DNA of 64,000 nt, taken from positions 31,809 through 95,808 of the forward strand of contig WQXU01000012.1 in NCBI GenBank assembly GCA_009781635.1, in the 5' to 3' direction. Source of the DNA: Treponema sp. GTDB lineage: Bacteria > Spirochaetota > Spirochaetia > Treponematales > Breznakiellaceae. This document shows positions 1-7,637 of the stretch, in pieces. The first letter of the stretch is position 1. Each line of letters starts with the position of its first letter. A program made the translations under genes and the position numbers. The notes beneath the pieces were generated by a model. It made no database searches. It had not been told where the DNA came from and worked only from the letters and a program-made list of their open reading frames with translations.

Positions 1-2
1 GC

Positions 3-1811
3 TGGCGCGGAGTATTTTCTTTGCACGGCGGTGAAGAAAGCTCATCGGAACATATCAGTGCAGCTTGCAGTATCATTTGCGGGGCTGCGGCGCTTGCCTT
101 TGCTGATTATCTGCGTAATGGCCTTAATGTAAAAAGTCCAATTGTTCTTCTTGGCACTGATACAAGGCCGACAGGAAAGGCAATTGCAGATGCAATGATA
201 CCTGTTCTGTTATCTGAAGACTGCAAGGTTTATTATGCAGGTGTGACTGCTGCGCCGGAAATTATGGCCTGGGCAAGATGCAAGAAAAATCCCTGTCCGT
301 CAGGTTTTATTTATATTTCTGCAAGCCATAATCCCATTGGTCATAACGGTTTTAAATTCGGCCTTACAGACGGCGGTGTCTTGCCGGCGGATGAGGCAAA
401 TAAACTTATTGCCGGTTTCCGCGCATTAATACAGAACGATAACTGCCTTGCAAATATAGAAGCCATTGTTTCCAGGACCGGCGATAAAAGTTCTGCGGAT
501 GTTTATACAAAAATTGATAATGCAAAAGCTGAAGCCCGGAAAGCTTACTATGACTTTTGCATTGATGTTATATACGGAACCCAAAAAGACGCAACAGCCG
601 CTGCAATGAAGAAGGGCCTTGATGAAAAACCCCTTGGCATAGTTTGTGATTTTAACGGCAGCGCGCGGACAGTCTCTATAGACAAGGATTTTTTACTGGC
701 TCATGGCTTTAAATTTGAATATATAAATGATAAACCGGGGCAGATTGCCCACCGTATTGTACCGGAAGGCGAATCCCTTGAGCCATGCTGCAAACTGCTT
801 GAAGATGCTCATGCGCGCGATGCCTCATTCGTTTTGGGTTATGTTCCGGATTGCGACGGTGACAGAGGTAACCTTGTTATATGGGATGACTCTGCAGACA
901 GAGCGCGCGCACTTGAGGCGCAGGAAGTTTTTGCCCTTGCCTGTACTGCAGAACTTTCACATCTCTTGTGGACAGGAGAGCTGTCTTATGATGATGATGG
1001 CAGAACTCTTAAAAAAGCTGCAATTGCCGTAAATGATCCTACTTCGATGCGGATAGACAGAATTGCAGAATATTTGGGTGTTTCCGTTTTCCGCGCTGAA
1101 GTAGGAGAAGCAAATGTTGTTTCCCTTGCGCGTAAACTGCGTGAAGAAGGATACCTTGTGCGCATACTGGGAGAAGGTTCGGCAGGCGGTAATATCACGC
1201 ATCCGTCCGCTGTCAGGGATCCAATAAATACTGTCCTTGCAATTGCAAAAATGCTTTTGATTCGTTCATCCGGCGCCAAACCAGGCCTTTTTGAAATTTG
1301 GCGAAGATGCGCCGGAAAAGAAAAAAATCCTCTTTCTGCAAAACTCAAGAATACGGAAAATGAAAAGAGCGGTTTTACAATTGCCGGTATAATCGAGAGC
1401 CTGCCGGCGTTTTCGTCCACTCCCGCTTACAATAATGACGCCATAATGCACATAATTACGCAGGATCATGCTATACTTAAAGAGCGTTATCAGGATGTTT
1501 TTCTGCGGGAGTGGGAAGAGCGCAAAAATGATCTGGAAACACGTTTTGGCATACATAGCTGGGAAGCCATTGCGTATAACGGAACGGCGGAAAGACGCGG
1601 CCTGAAGCGCTTCGGAGAATCCGGCAGGGGAGGTTTAAAGGTTCTTTTTTTTGACAGTAAAAAAAGGGAGATTGCATATATATGGATGAGGGGTTCTGCC
1701 ACTGAACCTGTTTTCAGGATTATGGCAGATGTTGAAGGTGCAGAAACATGGGCGCAGAAAGATTTACTTGAATGGCAGCGCTCCATGATAATAAAGGCAG
1801 ACAGGAGTTAA
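3..1811 (+). CDS. Alpha-D-phosphohexomutase family protein (phosphoglucomutase/phosphomannomutase-like), 5' end outside window
   Basis: The reading frame is open from the first bases of the window, so the true start is probably upstream; the first possible start inside is a TTG at 21. The family interconverts hexose 1- and 6-phosphates in the cytoplasm. Visible landmarks are GTDTRPTG near the N-terminus, the phosphoserine loop SASHNPIGHNGF (nt 318 onward), a metal loop DCDGDRG (about nt 850-870), a sugar loop GEGSAGGN, and a phosphate loop RGSATEPVFRIM near the C-terminus. Both the metal loop and the phosphate loop (usually R-x-SGTEP) deviate from the classical consensus. At about 600 residues it is longer than the classical 450-residue PMM/PGM. 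It is followed after 3 nt by the PUR-domain gene, with which it likely forms an operon. Family is secure; substrate is not. Confidence 0.85.
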   Translation, partial: WRGVFSLHGGEESSSEHISAACSIICGAAALAFADYLRNGLNVKSPIVLLGTDTRPTGKAIADAMIPVLLSEDCKVYYAGVTAAPEIMAWARCKKNPCPSGFIYISASHNPIGHNGFKFGLTDGGVLPADEANKLIAGFRALIQNDNCLANIEAIVSRTGDKSSADVYTKIDNAKAEARKAYYDFCIDVIYGTQKDATAAAMKKGLDEKPLGIVCDFNGSARTVSIDKDFLLAHGFKFEYINDKPGQIAHRIVPEGESLEPCCKLLEDAHARDASFVLGYVPDCDGDRGNLVIWDDSADRARALEAQEVFALACTAELSHLLWTGELSYDDDGRTLKKAAIAVNDPTSMRIDRIAEYLGVSVFRAEVGEANVVSLARKLREEGYLVRILGEGSAGGNITHPSAVRDPINTVLAIAKMLLIRSSGAKPGLFEIWRRCAGKEKNPLSAKLKNTENEKSGFTIAGIIESLPAFSSTPAYNNDAIMHIITQDHAILKERYQDVFLREWEERKNDLETRFGIHSWEAIAYNGTAERRGLKRFGESGRGGLKVLFFDSKKREIAYIWMRGSATEPVFRIMADVEGAETWAQKDLLEWQRSMIIKADRS

Positions 1812-1814
1812 ATT

Positions 1815-2462
1815 ATGGGTGTAAGGGGCGAAGTATTCTCAAACAAAGTTATATTACCGAACAGGACATATTTCTTTAATGTTAAGGAAAACCGCGTTGG
1901 AGATCTTTATCTTAACATTGTAGAGAGCAAGGGCCGTGACAATGGCGGCTTTGATCGTCAATCGGTTATTTTGTTCGCGGATGATTTGCAGGAATTTCTA
2001 AAAGGCTTTGACGAATCCCTGCGGGTAATGGAAAAGTCAATGCGTGAAAAGCGGACATCATCGCCGCGCAGCAAAAGGGACAATTCAAACAGTGATGAGA
2101 GACCCCCGCGCTCAGACAGACCTTCGCGTTCAGACAGGCCGGCGCGCGCATTTAAAAGTGACGAAAGACCTTCGCGCCGTGAAGAGAGACCTTCACGCAC
2201 AGACAGACCTTCACGCACAGACAGACCTTCACGCACAGACAGGCCGGCGCGTGCATTTAAAAGCGGTGACAGACCCTCGCGCTCAGACAGACCTTCACGT
2301 GATGAGAGACCTGCGCGTTCATTTAAGCGCGATGAAAAACCTGCGCGCTCACGGTATGGCGAACATGGAGAGAGGGGACGTAAAAACGAACGCGGAAGAG
2401 ATAATGCATCTCAATCGCGGCACAAGTCCGGTAAAAGGGTTGTGGTCAGGAAAAAAGATTAG
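1815..2462 (+). CDS. PUR-domain (DUF3276-type) nucleic-acid-binding protein with Arg-rich repeat tail
   Basis: Residues 1 to about 75 match the bacterial PUR-alpha fold (start MGVRGEVFSNKV, then YLNIVESKG and VILFADDLQEF). The best-known relative is the Borrelia PUR protein BpuR, a DNA/RNA-binding regulator. The remaining 140 residues are low complexity, built from repeats of the form RPSRSD, RPSRTD and RPARAFKS, and end in a basic KSGKRVVVRKKD. Such Arg/Ser/Asp tails suggest extra RNA binding. An AGGAG ribosome binding site at 1803-1807, inside the end of the upstream gene, supports the ATG at 1815. The gene overlaps the convergent rnhB by 4 nt. Long frames in other phases over the repeat tail are by-products of the repeat. 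Confidence 0.85.
   Translation: MGVRGEVFSNKVILPNRTYFFNVKENRVGDLYLNIVESKGRDNGGFDRQSVILFADDLQEFLKGFDESLRVMEKSMREKRTSSPRSKRDNSNSDERPPRSDRPSRSDRPARAFKSDERPSRREERPSRTDRPSRTDRPSRTDRPARAFKSGDRPSRSDRPSRDERPARSFKRDEKPARSRYGEHGERGRKNERGRDNASQSRHKSGKRVVVRKKD
2187..2240 (+). repeat. Three perfect 18-bp tandem repeats inside the PUR-protein tail
   Basis: The unit AGACCTTCACGCACAGAC occurs three times head to tail at 2187-2204, 2205-2222 and 2223-2240, encoding RPSRTD units. Imperfect copies flank it from about 2100 to 2340. The unit is a multiple of three, so copy-number change by replication slippage would keep the frame. Confidence 0.95.
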
Positions 2463-3028
2463 ATCTTCACTTTAAAACTTATTCTCTGTATCGGGGAAGG
2501 GCCGTATTCTATGACCGCCTGGCGGTGCGCTTTTGTCGGATATCCCTTATGCTTTTCATAACCGTACTGCGGATAAAGTTTTGCCATTTCGTCCATGTAG
2601 TTATCGCGCTCGGTTTTTGCAAGTATGGAAGCTGCCATAACTTCCGGAACCTTTGCATCCGCTTTTATCATTGCAGTGCACATGATGCCAAGGCATGGAG
2701 CAAATTTTCCGTCGGCAATGGCTGTGATATTTGCATCAGGCGGCAGAGAGTATTTTTTTAACATGCAGTCAAATGCGCGTTTCATTGCAAGAAGGCTTGC
2801 CTGCAGAATATTAATGCTGTCAATTTCCGTGTGCGATGCCCAGCCGATTCCCCAGGCAAGAGCCTCATTGCAAATAATGTGTCTTGCATTGTCCCGATGA
2901 GCAGAAGTCATTTTTTTTGAATCATTTAATATGTGCAGCGGAAAATTACTTTTTAGGATAACTGCGGCAGCGCAGACAGGCCCTGCCAATGGCCCCCTTC
3001 CGGCTTCATCAATTCCGCAAATAATCAT
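2459..3028 (-). CDS. rnhB: Ribonuclease HII
   Basis: This 189-residue enzyme cleaves the RNA strand of RNA-DNA hybrids and starts removal of misincorporated ribonucleotides. The N-terminal signature IDEAGRGPLAGP carries the first catalytic Asp and Glu. Further family motifs are ILNDSKKM, AIADG and the C-terminal HKGYPTKAHRQA. Length is normal. Its ATG overlaps the TAA of the upstream phosphoribosyltransferase gene (TAATG at 3026-3030), so the two are translationally coupled. A second RNase H gene (rnhA) lies at 23.5 kb. Confidence 0.95.
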   Translation of the reverse strand: MIICGIDEAGRGPLAGPVCAAAVILKSNFPLHILNDSKKMTSAHRDNARHIICNEALAWGIGWASHTEIDSINILQASLLAMKRAFDCMLKKYSLPPDANITAIADGKFAPCLGIMCTAMIKADAKVPEVMAASILAKTERDNYMDEMAKLYPQYGYEKHKGYPTKAHRQAVIEYGPSPIQRISFKVKI

Positions 3029-3636
3029 TACAAGTCCGTAATTGCCTGCAATGCTTCTTTCAGGCCGGGATCGCGCGCATAGTAATGTTCATTCAGCTCC
3101 TCTTCTGTAAGTCCCACAAGTTCATGGCTCATGTAGTGAATCCATGAGCCTTCATCGTTAAGGGACATATCGTGCCTGCGGCACCAGTAATCAGGCTGAT
3201 AGGGAAGCTGCTCTTCTTTGTCTGTAAAATATTTGTAATCATGAACAGCAATTTTTAGATCTTTGCGCGGAATTCCCTTTTCAATTATTATTTGAGCAAG
3301 GTGATTAATTGTTCTGCCTGTATCAAATATATCATCTACAAGCAGCACTTTATCGCCGACACGCAGATAATCAGGCGAGTATGTCCAGCCGTCAACTTTT
3401 ACCTTGTCTGCCTTTGCAACATCCGTATAGGAACGGGCGACAACTGCCGCATAATAAACAGGATGCTCTGCCTTACGAACAATTTTAAAATACTCGCTTA
3501 TAATATTGCCAAGGTAGGCGCCGCCGCGAAGAGACACATATATTACATTGGGTATAAATCCATCGGTATAAATGCGATGCGCAAGTTTAATCGCATTATC
3601 CCTTTCTGTGTCGAATTGCAAGAATTCTTTTTTCAT
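3028..3636 (-). CDS. Phosphoribosyltransferase family protein (hypoxanthine phosphoribosyltransferase-like)
   Basis: The protein carries the PRPP-binding loop VLLVDDIFDTGRT and the fold start YVSLRGGAYLGN typical of type I phosphoribosyltransferases, which attach purine or related bases to PRPP in salvage. A C-terminal extension (about residues 150-202, with PDYWCRRHD) is typical of a subgroup of hypoxanthine/xanthine-type enzymes found in spirochaetes and archaea, but base specificity cannot be read from sequence. A strong AAGGAGG site lies 6 nt upstream of the ATG. The gene sits directly between rhomboid (adjacent, no gap) and rnhB (1-nt overlap), so the three form one operon. Confidence 0.85.
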   Translation of the reverse strand: MKKEFLQFDTERDNAIKLAHRIYTDGFIPNVIYVSLRGGAYLGNIISEYFKIVRKAEHPVYYAAVVARSYTDVAKADKVKVDGWTYSPDYLRVGDKVLLVDDIFDTGRTINHLAQIIIEKGIPRKDLKIAVHDYKYFTDKEEQLPYQPDYWCRRHDMSLNDEGSWIHYMSHELVGLTEEELNEHYYARDPGLKEALQAITDL

Positions 3637-4239
3637 TTACTGCCTCCTTTGCATAGCTGTTATAGAACCTTTTGGGCGGAGATTCCCGCTGGTTCGGAAA
3701 AACCCGAAAAAGCTGCCGCATAATCCGCCTACAATATGCGCAAAATGTGAAATATTATCCTGGCCTGAACTGTTAATGAACTGCACGCCCATATACAGAA
3801 TTAACACTATAATAAATGTTAAAGGAATTTCCCCTGTGGAGAAATTTGTAAAAGAAGATAAAAGAATCATCATAAATACAACGCCTGAAGCGCCCAAAAG
3901 ATAGCTGTTAAATAAAATAACATTTAAAATCCCCGTAACAAGCGCCGTAATGACAATCATTATTAACAATGAAACCGAACCGTAACTTTCTTCAAGCATG
4001 GGGCCGATAAGGAGTATCAGCGTAAAATTATTTATAAGATGCGTCCAGTTTGCATGGCCCATAATATGTGTAATTATTGTTATCCAGTTATTAAATTTCC
4101 CTGCATGGAAATTATTTCTCCCCGGAACCATGAACCAGAATTCCGTCAGGCCGGGAAATATTGTTTTTGTTAATAACATAATCAACGCGCACAGCAATGT
4201 AAATGTTAAAACCGTAGGCGCGTTGTACTTGATTCTCAT
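3637..4239 (-). CDS. Rhomboid family intramembrane serine protease
   Basis: This is a compact 200-residue membrane protein with about six hydrophobic segments. It holds the rhomboid catalytic dyad: GASG with Ser118 in one helix and the His of SHFAHIVGG (His168) in the last helix. The HLINNF segment (about residue 67) supplies the supporting His and Asn of the family. Rhomboids cut single-pass membrane proteins within the bilayer. The substrate here is unknown. It is the first gene of the rhomboid-phosphoribosyltransferase-rnhB operon; a weak AGAGAG lies before the ATG. Confidence 0.9.
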   Translation of the reverse strand: MRIKYNAPTVLTFTLLCALIMLLTKTIFPGLTEFWFMVPGRNNFHAGKFNNWITIITHIMGHANWTHLINNFTLILLIGPMLEESYGSVSLLIMIVITALVTGILNVILFNSYLLGASGVVFMMILLSSFTNFSTGEIPLTFIIVLILYMGVQFINSSGQDNISHFAHIVGGLCGSFFGFFRTSGNLRPKGSITAMQRRQ

Positions 4240-4274
4240 GTTTTTTCTCTCTTTAGTTAATCATATGCATGTTT

Positions 4275-5051
4275 TCAGGATATTGATTTAATTTCTATCT
4301 CTACAGGACAATGATCCGAGCCGGTGACATCCGGCCTTATAATTGATGATTTTACCTTTGGCAGAAGATCCCTGTCTACGCAGTGATAATCAATTCTCCA
4401 TCCGATATTTTCTTCGCGCGCCCGGCTTCTGTAAGACCACCAGGAATAATGACCTGTTTCCCCGGGATGAAAATGCCGGAAGGTATCGACATGGCCTGCT
4501 GCCAAAAATGAATCCATCCATGCCCGCTCTTCCGGCAGATAACCTGCGCTTTTTTCATTTTGCTTTGGCCGCGCAAGGTCGATAGGAGTATGCGCTACAT
4601 TATAATCGCCGCATAGCAGAAAATGCCTTCCCTTTTTTACAATTGAATTGCAAAGTTTTAATATGGCGTCATTAAAAGCAAGTTTATAGGAAAGCCGTTT
4701 TCCCTCATCCTGTGAATTGGGAAAATATGCCGCTATAAGGGAGAAATCTTTATATTCGGCGATAAGGACCCGCCCTTCTTCGTCAAATTCAGGTATGCCA
4801 AGGAAGCGTACATCATCGGGTTTTTTCTTTGTATAAATTGCAACGCCGGAATAGCCTTTCTTTTTGGCGCTTGCCCAGAAGGAAGAATATGATGTTCCAG
4901 GCGGATTTATAAATACGGCAGAAAGCTGTCCGGGTTCGGCTTTTGTTTCATTTATGCAAATAATATCTGGGTTCTCTTTTTTTAACCATTCAAAGAAACC
5001 CCGCTTTTCTACAGCGCGAATACCGTTAACATTCCATGATATAATCCGCAT
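4275..5051 (-). CDS. xth: Exodeoxyribonuclease III / AP endonuclease
   Basis: This 258-residue member of the endonuclease/exonuclease/phosphatase family acts in base excision repair at abasic sites. The start MRIISWNVNGIRA, the metal ligand region ICINETKAEP, LLCGDYNVAH, and the C-terminal VTGSDHCPVEIEI are the standard ExoIII landmarks, with the catalytic Asp and His in the last one. Length is normal. It has its own promoter embedded at the end of the upstream MATE gene, and the -10 box ends 5 nt before the ATG, so the mRNA may be leaderless. Confidence 0.95.
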   Translation of the reverse strand: MRIISWNVNGIRAVEKRGFFEWLKKENPDIICINETKAEPGQLSAVFINPPGTSYSSFWASAKKKGYSGVAIYTKKKPDDVRFLGIPEFDEEGRVLIAEYKDFSLIAAYFPNSQDEGKRLSYKLAFNDAILKLCNSIVKKGRHFLLCGDYNVAHTPIDLARPKQNEKSAGYLPEERAWMDSFLAAGHVDTFRHFHPGETGHYSWWSYRSRAREENIGWRIDYHCVDRDLLPKVKSSIIRPDVTGSDHCPVEIEIKSIS

Positions 5052-5056
5052 GAGAC

Positions 5057-5086
5057 ATTATAAGTCTTAAATAACTTTTTTTTCAA
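5057..5086 (-). promoter_or_regulatory. Sigma-70-type promoter of xth, predicted leaderless
   Basis: On the minus strand TTGAAA (5081-5086) is followed after 18 bp by TATAAT (5057-5062), then GTCTC and the ATG of xth. No Shine-Dalgarno sequence fits between. The -35 box lies inside the 3' end of the MATE coding region. Confidence 0.7.
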
Positions 5087-6479
5087 TCCACTTGCCGCTT
5101 AACCAGCGTTTTGTAAAAAGAATTCCGCGGGAAAGAAAATCCAGACCCATAGCAATATAAACGGCAACAGGACCAAGGCCGAGTACGAAAGCCATAAAAA
5201 AAGCGGCGCATACCCTTACAAGCCACATGGTGCATCCGGCAACAATCATTACATAGCGTGCGTCTCCGGCGGCCTTTAATGCATTCGGAAGCACAAATGA
5301 AGGGCACCAGAATAAGGTTGATGTAATACAGTGGACCCTTAAAAACAATTTGCACATTTCACCCGCTTCCGGCGACAGCTGGAATATGCTGACTATCTGA
5401 TCCATAAATATAAAAATATTTATATTTATAAAAAGATAGGTTAGATAAGAGAGAATCATGATTTTTTTTGTATATCTTTTAACGGCAAGATAGTCGCCTG
5501 CGCCTATACATTGCCCGACTACAATCAATAATCCCATGCCGTAACCGCTGCCGGGCATAAAGGCCAATGAATTAATCGTAGCTCCCACTGCGTTAGCTGC
5601 AATGGCAGCGGTTCCGAATGCGGTAAATATTCTTGTTACAAGTATTTTTCCTATCTGGAACATGGACGATTCAAGCCCGCTTGGAACGCCGATATTCAAA
5701 ATGCGTTTTATCATATCAGTTTCCAGTTTTATTTTTGCAAGACCGTGCAGATTGATAATTCTTGCTTTGTCTTTCATCAGCAGATATATCAGCAGGACTG
5801 CGACAATAATCCGTCCCAAAAACGCGGAGATGCCGGCTCCTGCTACGCCCATCTTCATTGCATAAATAAACAGGGCATTTGCGCCTATGTTAAAAATATT
5901 TAAAAGCACAACAGATCTCATGGGGACTTTTGAATTTCCCATGCTCCGGAATATGGCGGCGGCTGAAGTGTAAAGCGCAAGAAATGGATATGAAAGAGCA
6001 ATAAAAAGGAAATAAACATCAGCCGAATGCATTACATCATCTGCAATGTCGCCGAAAATGATCTTTAGCATTAAACGGCGCGTAATGATTGTAAATATCA
6101 TAAGAACTGCGGAAATTACAAGGCTTATGTATACAAGCTGCCTTGCCGAGCAGCAAGCGTTTTTATTATCTTTGCGCCCAAGGTACTGGCTTGCCACTAC
6201 GGATCCGCCGGTTGCAATGGCATTAAATGCGGTAATAATTAAAAAATTGATTGTTTCAACTAATGAGATGCCGGACATTGCATGTTCGCCTGCGGAGCTT
6301 ACCATAACCATGGTGACAATGCCGATCAAGACTATAAGAAGCTGTTCAACAATTAACGGCCAGAAAAGAGTGAAAAGTTTTTTATTGTTCCAGTCTGCGG
6401 GCGTGAGAGTTACCGGTGTATCAAGCGGAGAGCTGCGTATCGCAGGTTCTACTCCTGTTATTATCTGCTTTGTACTCAT
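5067..6479 (-). CDS. MATE family efflux transporter
   Basis: This 470-residue polytopic membrane protein has about twelve hydrophobic segments in two related halves, each beginning like a MatE domain (FWPLIVEQLLIVLIG in the first; VGATINSLAFMPGSGYG in the second). MATE proteins export drugs or metabolites using a sodium or proton gradient. Length is normal. A hydrophilic stretch of about 35 residues precedes the first membrane segment. AAGG upstream of the ATG at 6479 may serve as ribosome binding site. It is transcribed away from the hydrolase gene that starts at 6529. Substrate unknown. Confidence 0.9.
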   Translation of the reverse strand: MSTKQIITGVEPAIRSSPLDTPVTLTPADWNNKKLFTLFWPLIVEQLLIVLIGIVTMVMVSSAGEHAMSGISLVETINFLIITAFNAIATGGSVVASQYLGRKDNKNACCSARQLVYISLVISAVLMIFTIITRRLMLKIIFGDIADDVMHSADVYFLFIALSYPFLALYTSAAAIFRSMGNSKVPMRSVVLLNIFNIGANALFIYAMKMGVAGAGISAFLGRIIVAVLLIYLLMKDKARIINLHGLAKIKLETDMIKRILNIGVPSGLESSMFQIGKILVTRIFTAFGTAAIAANAVGATINSLAFMPGSGYGMGLLIVVGQCIGAGDYLAVKRYTKKIMILSYLTYLFININIFIFMDQIVSIFQLSPEAGEMCKLFLRVHCITSTLFWCPSFVLPNALKAAGDARYVMIVAGCTMWLVRVCAAFFMAFVLGLGPVAVYIAMGLDFLSRGILFTKRWLSGKWIEKKVI

Positions 6480-6493
6480 GATATGCCTTACTA

Positions 6494-6521
6494 TTTACAT
6501 GTACACAATTTATGTTATATT
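6494..6521 (+). promoter_or_regulatory. Promoter of the Mbeg1-like hydrolase gene, predicted leaderless
   Basis: TTTACA (6494-6499), a 16-bp spacer and TATATT (6516-6521) are followed by 7 nt and the ATG at 6529. No ribosome binding site is present. Confidence 0.65.
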
Positions 6522-6528
6522 TACAAGT

Positions 6529-7632
6529 ATGGCGAGCATATTTGACTATTTATCATGGAGGGGGGATCTTGATTTTAACGTTTCTCCTTTTAATCCCGTT
6601 GATAATATTATTTTCTCCCAGCTCTCATACCTTACGCTGGACGGAATTGTTCCAGGTCCTGATGAAAAAGACGGGATCAGTATCGCTCTTGCTGTCAGGG
6701 TGTTTAACGAGAAACTCAGCCAGCCGGATTTTAAATTAACGTCAACTTTTAAGGAAGATCCTGATTTAATAAGAGCCCTGGGTGATTCCAGGCGGTTTGG
6801 GAACTGTCAGCTTTTTGGTTATGTAAATCATATTGATAATGCCCGGGAAGTTCAATTTTCCGCCTTGTGTATTTCCATAAGCGATGATTACAGCTTTGTC
6901 ATATTCCGAGGAACGGATTCTTCACTTATAGGATGGAAAGAAGATTTTAACATGTGCTTTAAAGAAGTGATTCCTTCCCAGCTGGAAGCTGTTAAATACC
7001 TTGAAATGATGTCTGTTAAAATCAACGGCGATCTTCGTATCGGCGGACATTCCAAGGGAGGAAATTTGGCTATTTACGCCGCATCGCAATGCAGCAAAAA
7101 GGTGCAAAAGCGCATAACGGATATTTATAACAATGACGGCCCCGGTTTTCATGAGAAAGTCATATCCAGCCCGGGTTATGCCGCAATTAAGGGCAGAATA
7201 CATTCATATGTTCCGCAGTCATCGATTATTGGAATGTTTATGGAACACGGGGATGACTTTACTGTCATAAAAAGCAGCGAGAACGGACTTATGCAGCACA
7301 GTCTGTATTCGTGGGAAGTGACACGTAACGATATTGTCCGCGCGGAAAAATCCACAGTCAGCAGCCGTTTTATAAATAAGACAATCCGCGAATGGATTAA
7401 CAATCATGACAAATCGCAGCGTGAAAAATTTATAGAAGCTCTTTATTACATTTTAAATGCGGCGAATGTAAAATCAGTTTCCGATTTGGAGAATTCATGG
7501 CTTTCAACTGCAGGCCGCGTCCTGAAATCGCTTAATAATGTGGATGAGACAACCAAAAAATTTATCAGGAAAGCCATGCTGGGACTGTTTCACACTGCAG
7601 GAAAAAATATTAATACCCTGCTTGACAGCTAG
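6529..7632 (+). CDS. DUF2974/Mbeg1-like alpha/beta-hydrolase (lipase-like)
   Basis: This is a 367-residue protein. Ser175 in GGHSKGGNLAIYA is the nucleophile elbow of a lipase-like alpha/beta hydrolase, and FVIFRGTDSSLIGWKEDF upstream resembles the lipase class 3 oxyanion region. The pairing of these motifs with the start FDYLSWRGDLDF fits the Mbeg1-like family, whose natural substrates are unknown. No signal peptide is visible. The ATG at 6529 is chosen because family similarity starts there and a promoter ends 7 nt upstream; the frame stays open further upstream only as antisense of the MATE gene. It converges on cls. Confidence 0.75.
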   Translation: MASIFDYLSWRGDLDFNVSPFNPVDNIIFSQLSYLTLDGIVPGPDEKDGISIALAVRVFNEKLSQPDFKLTSTFKEDPDLIRALGDSRRFGNCQLFGYVNHIDNAREVQFSALCISISDDYSFVIFRGTDSSLIGWKEDFNMCFKEVIPSQLEAVKYLEMMSVKINGDLRIGGHSKGGNLAIYAASQCSKKVQKRITDIYNNDGPGFHEKVISSPGYAAIKGRIHSYVPQSSIIGMFMEHGDDFTVIKSSENGLMQHSLYSWEVTRNDIVRAEKSTVSSRFINKTIREWINNHDKSQREKFIEALYYILNAANVKSVSDLENSWLSTAGRVLKSLNNVDETTKKFIRKAMLGLFHTAGKNINTLLDS

Positions 7633-7637
7633 AAAAC

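Noticed and set aside
2044..2475. A 143-residue frame in another phase over the PUR-protein repeat tail
   Set aside because: The in-phase 18-bp repeats keep other frames open; the PUR frame has the domain and ribosome binding site.
6046..6528. Longer N-terminus for the Mbeg1-like hydrolase
   Set aside because: The upstream part is antisense of MATE coding sequence; the promoter and family similarity begin at 6529.
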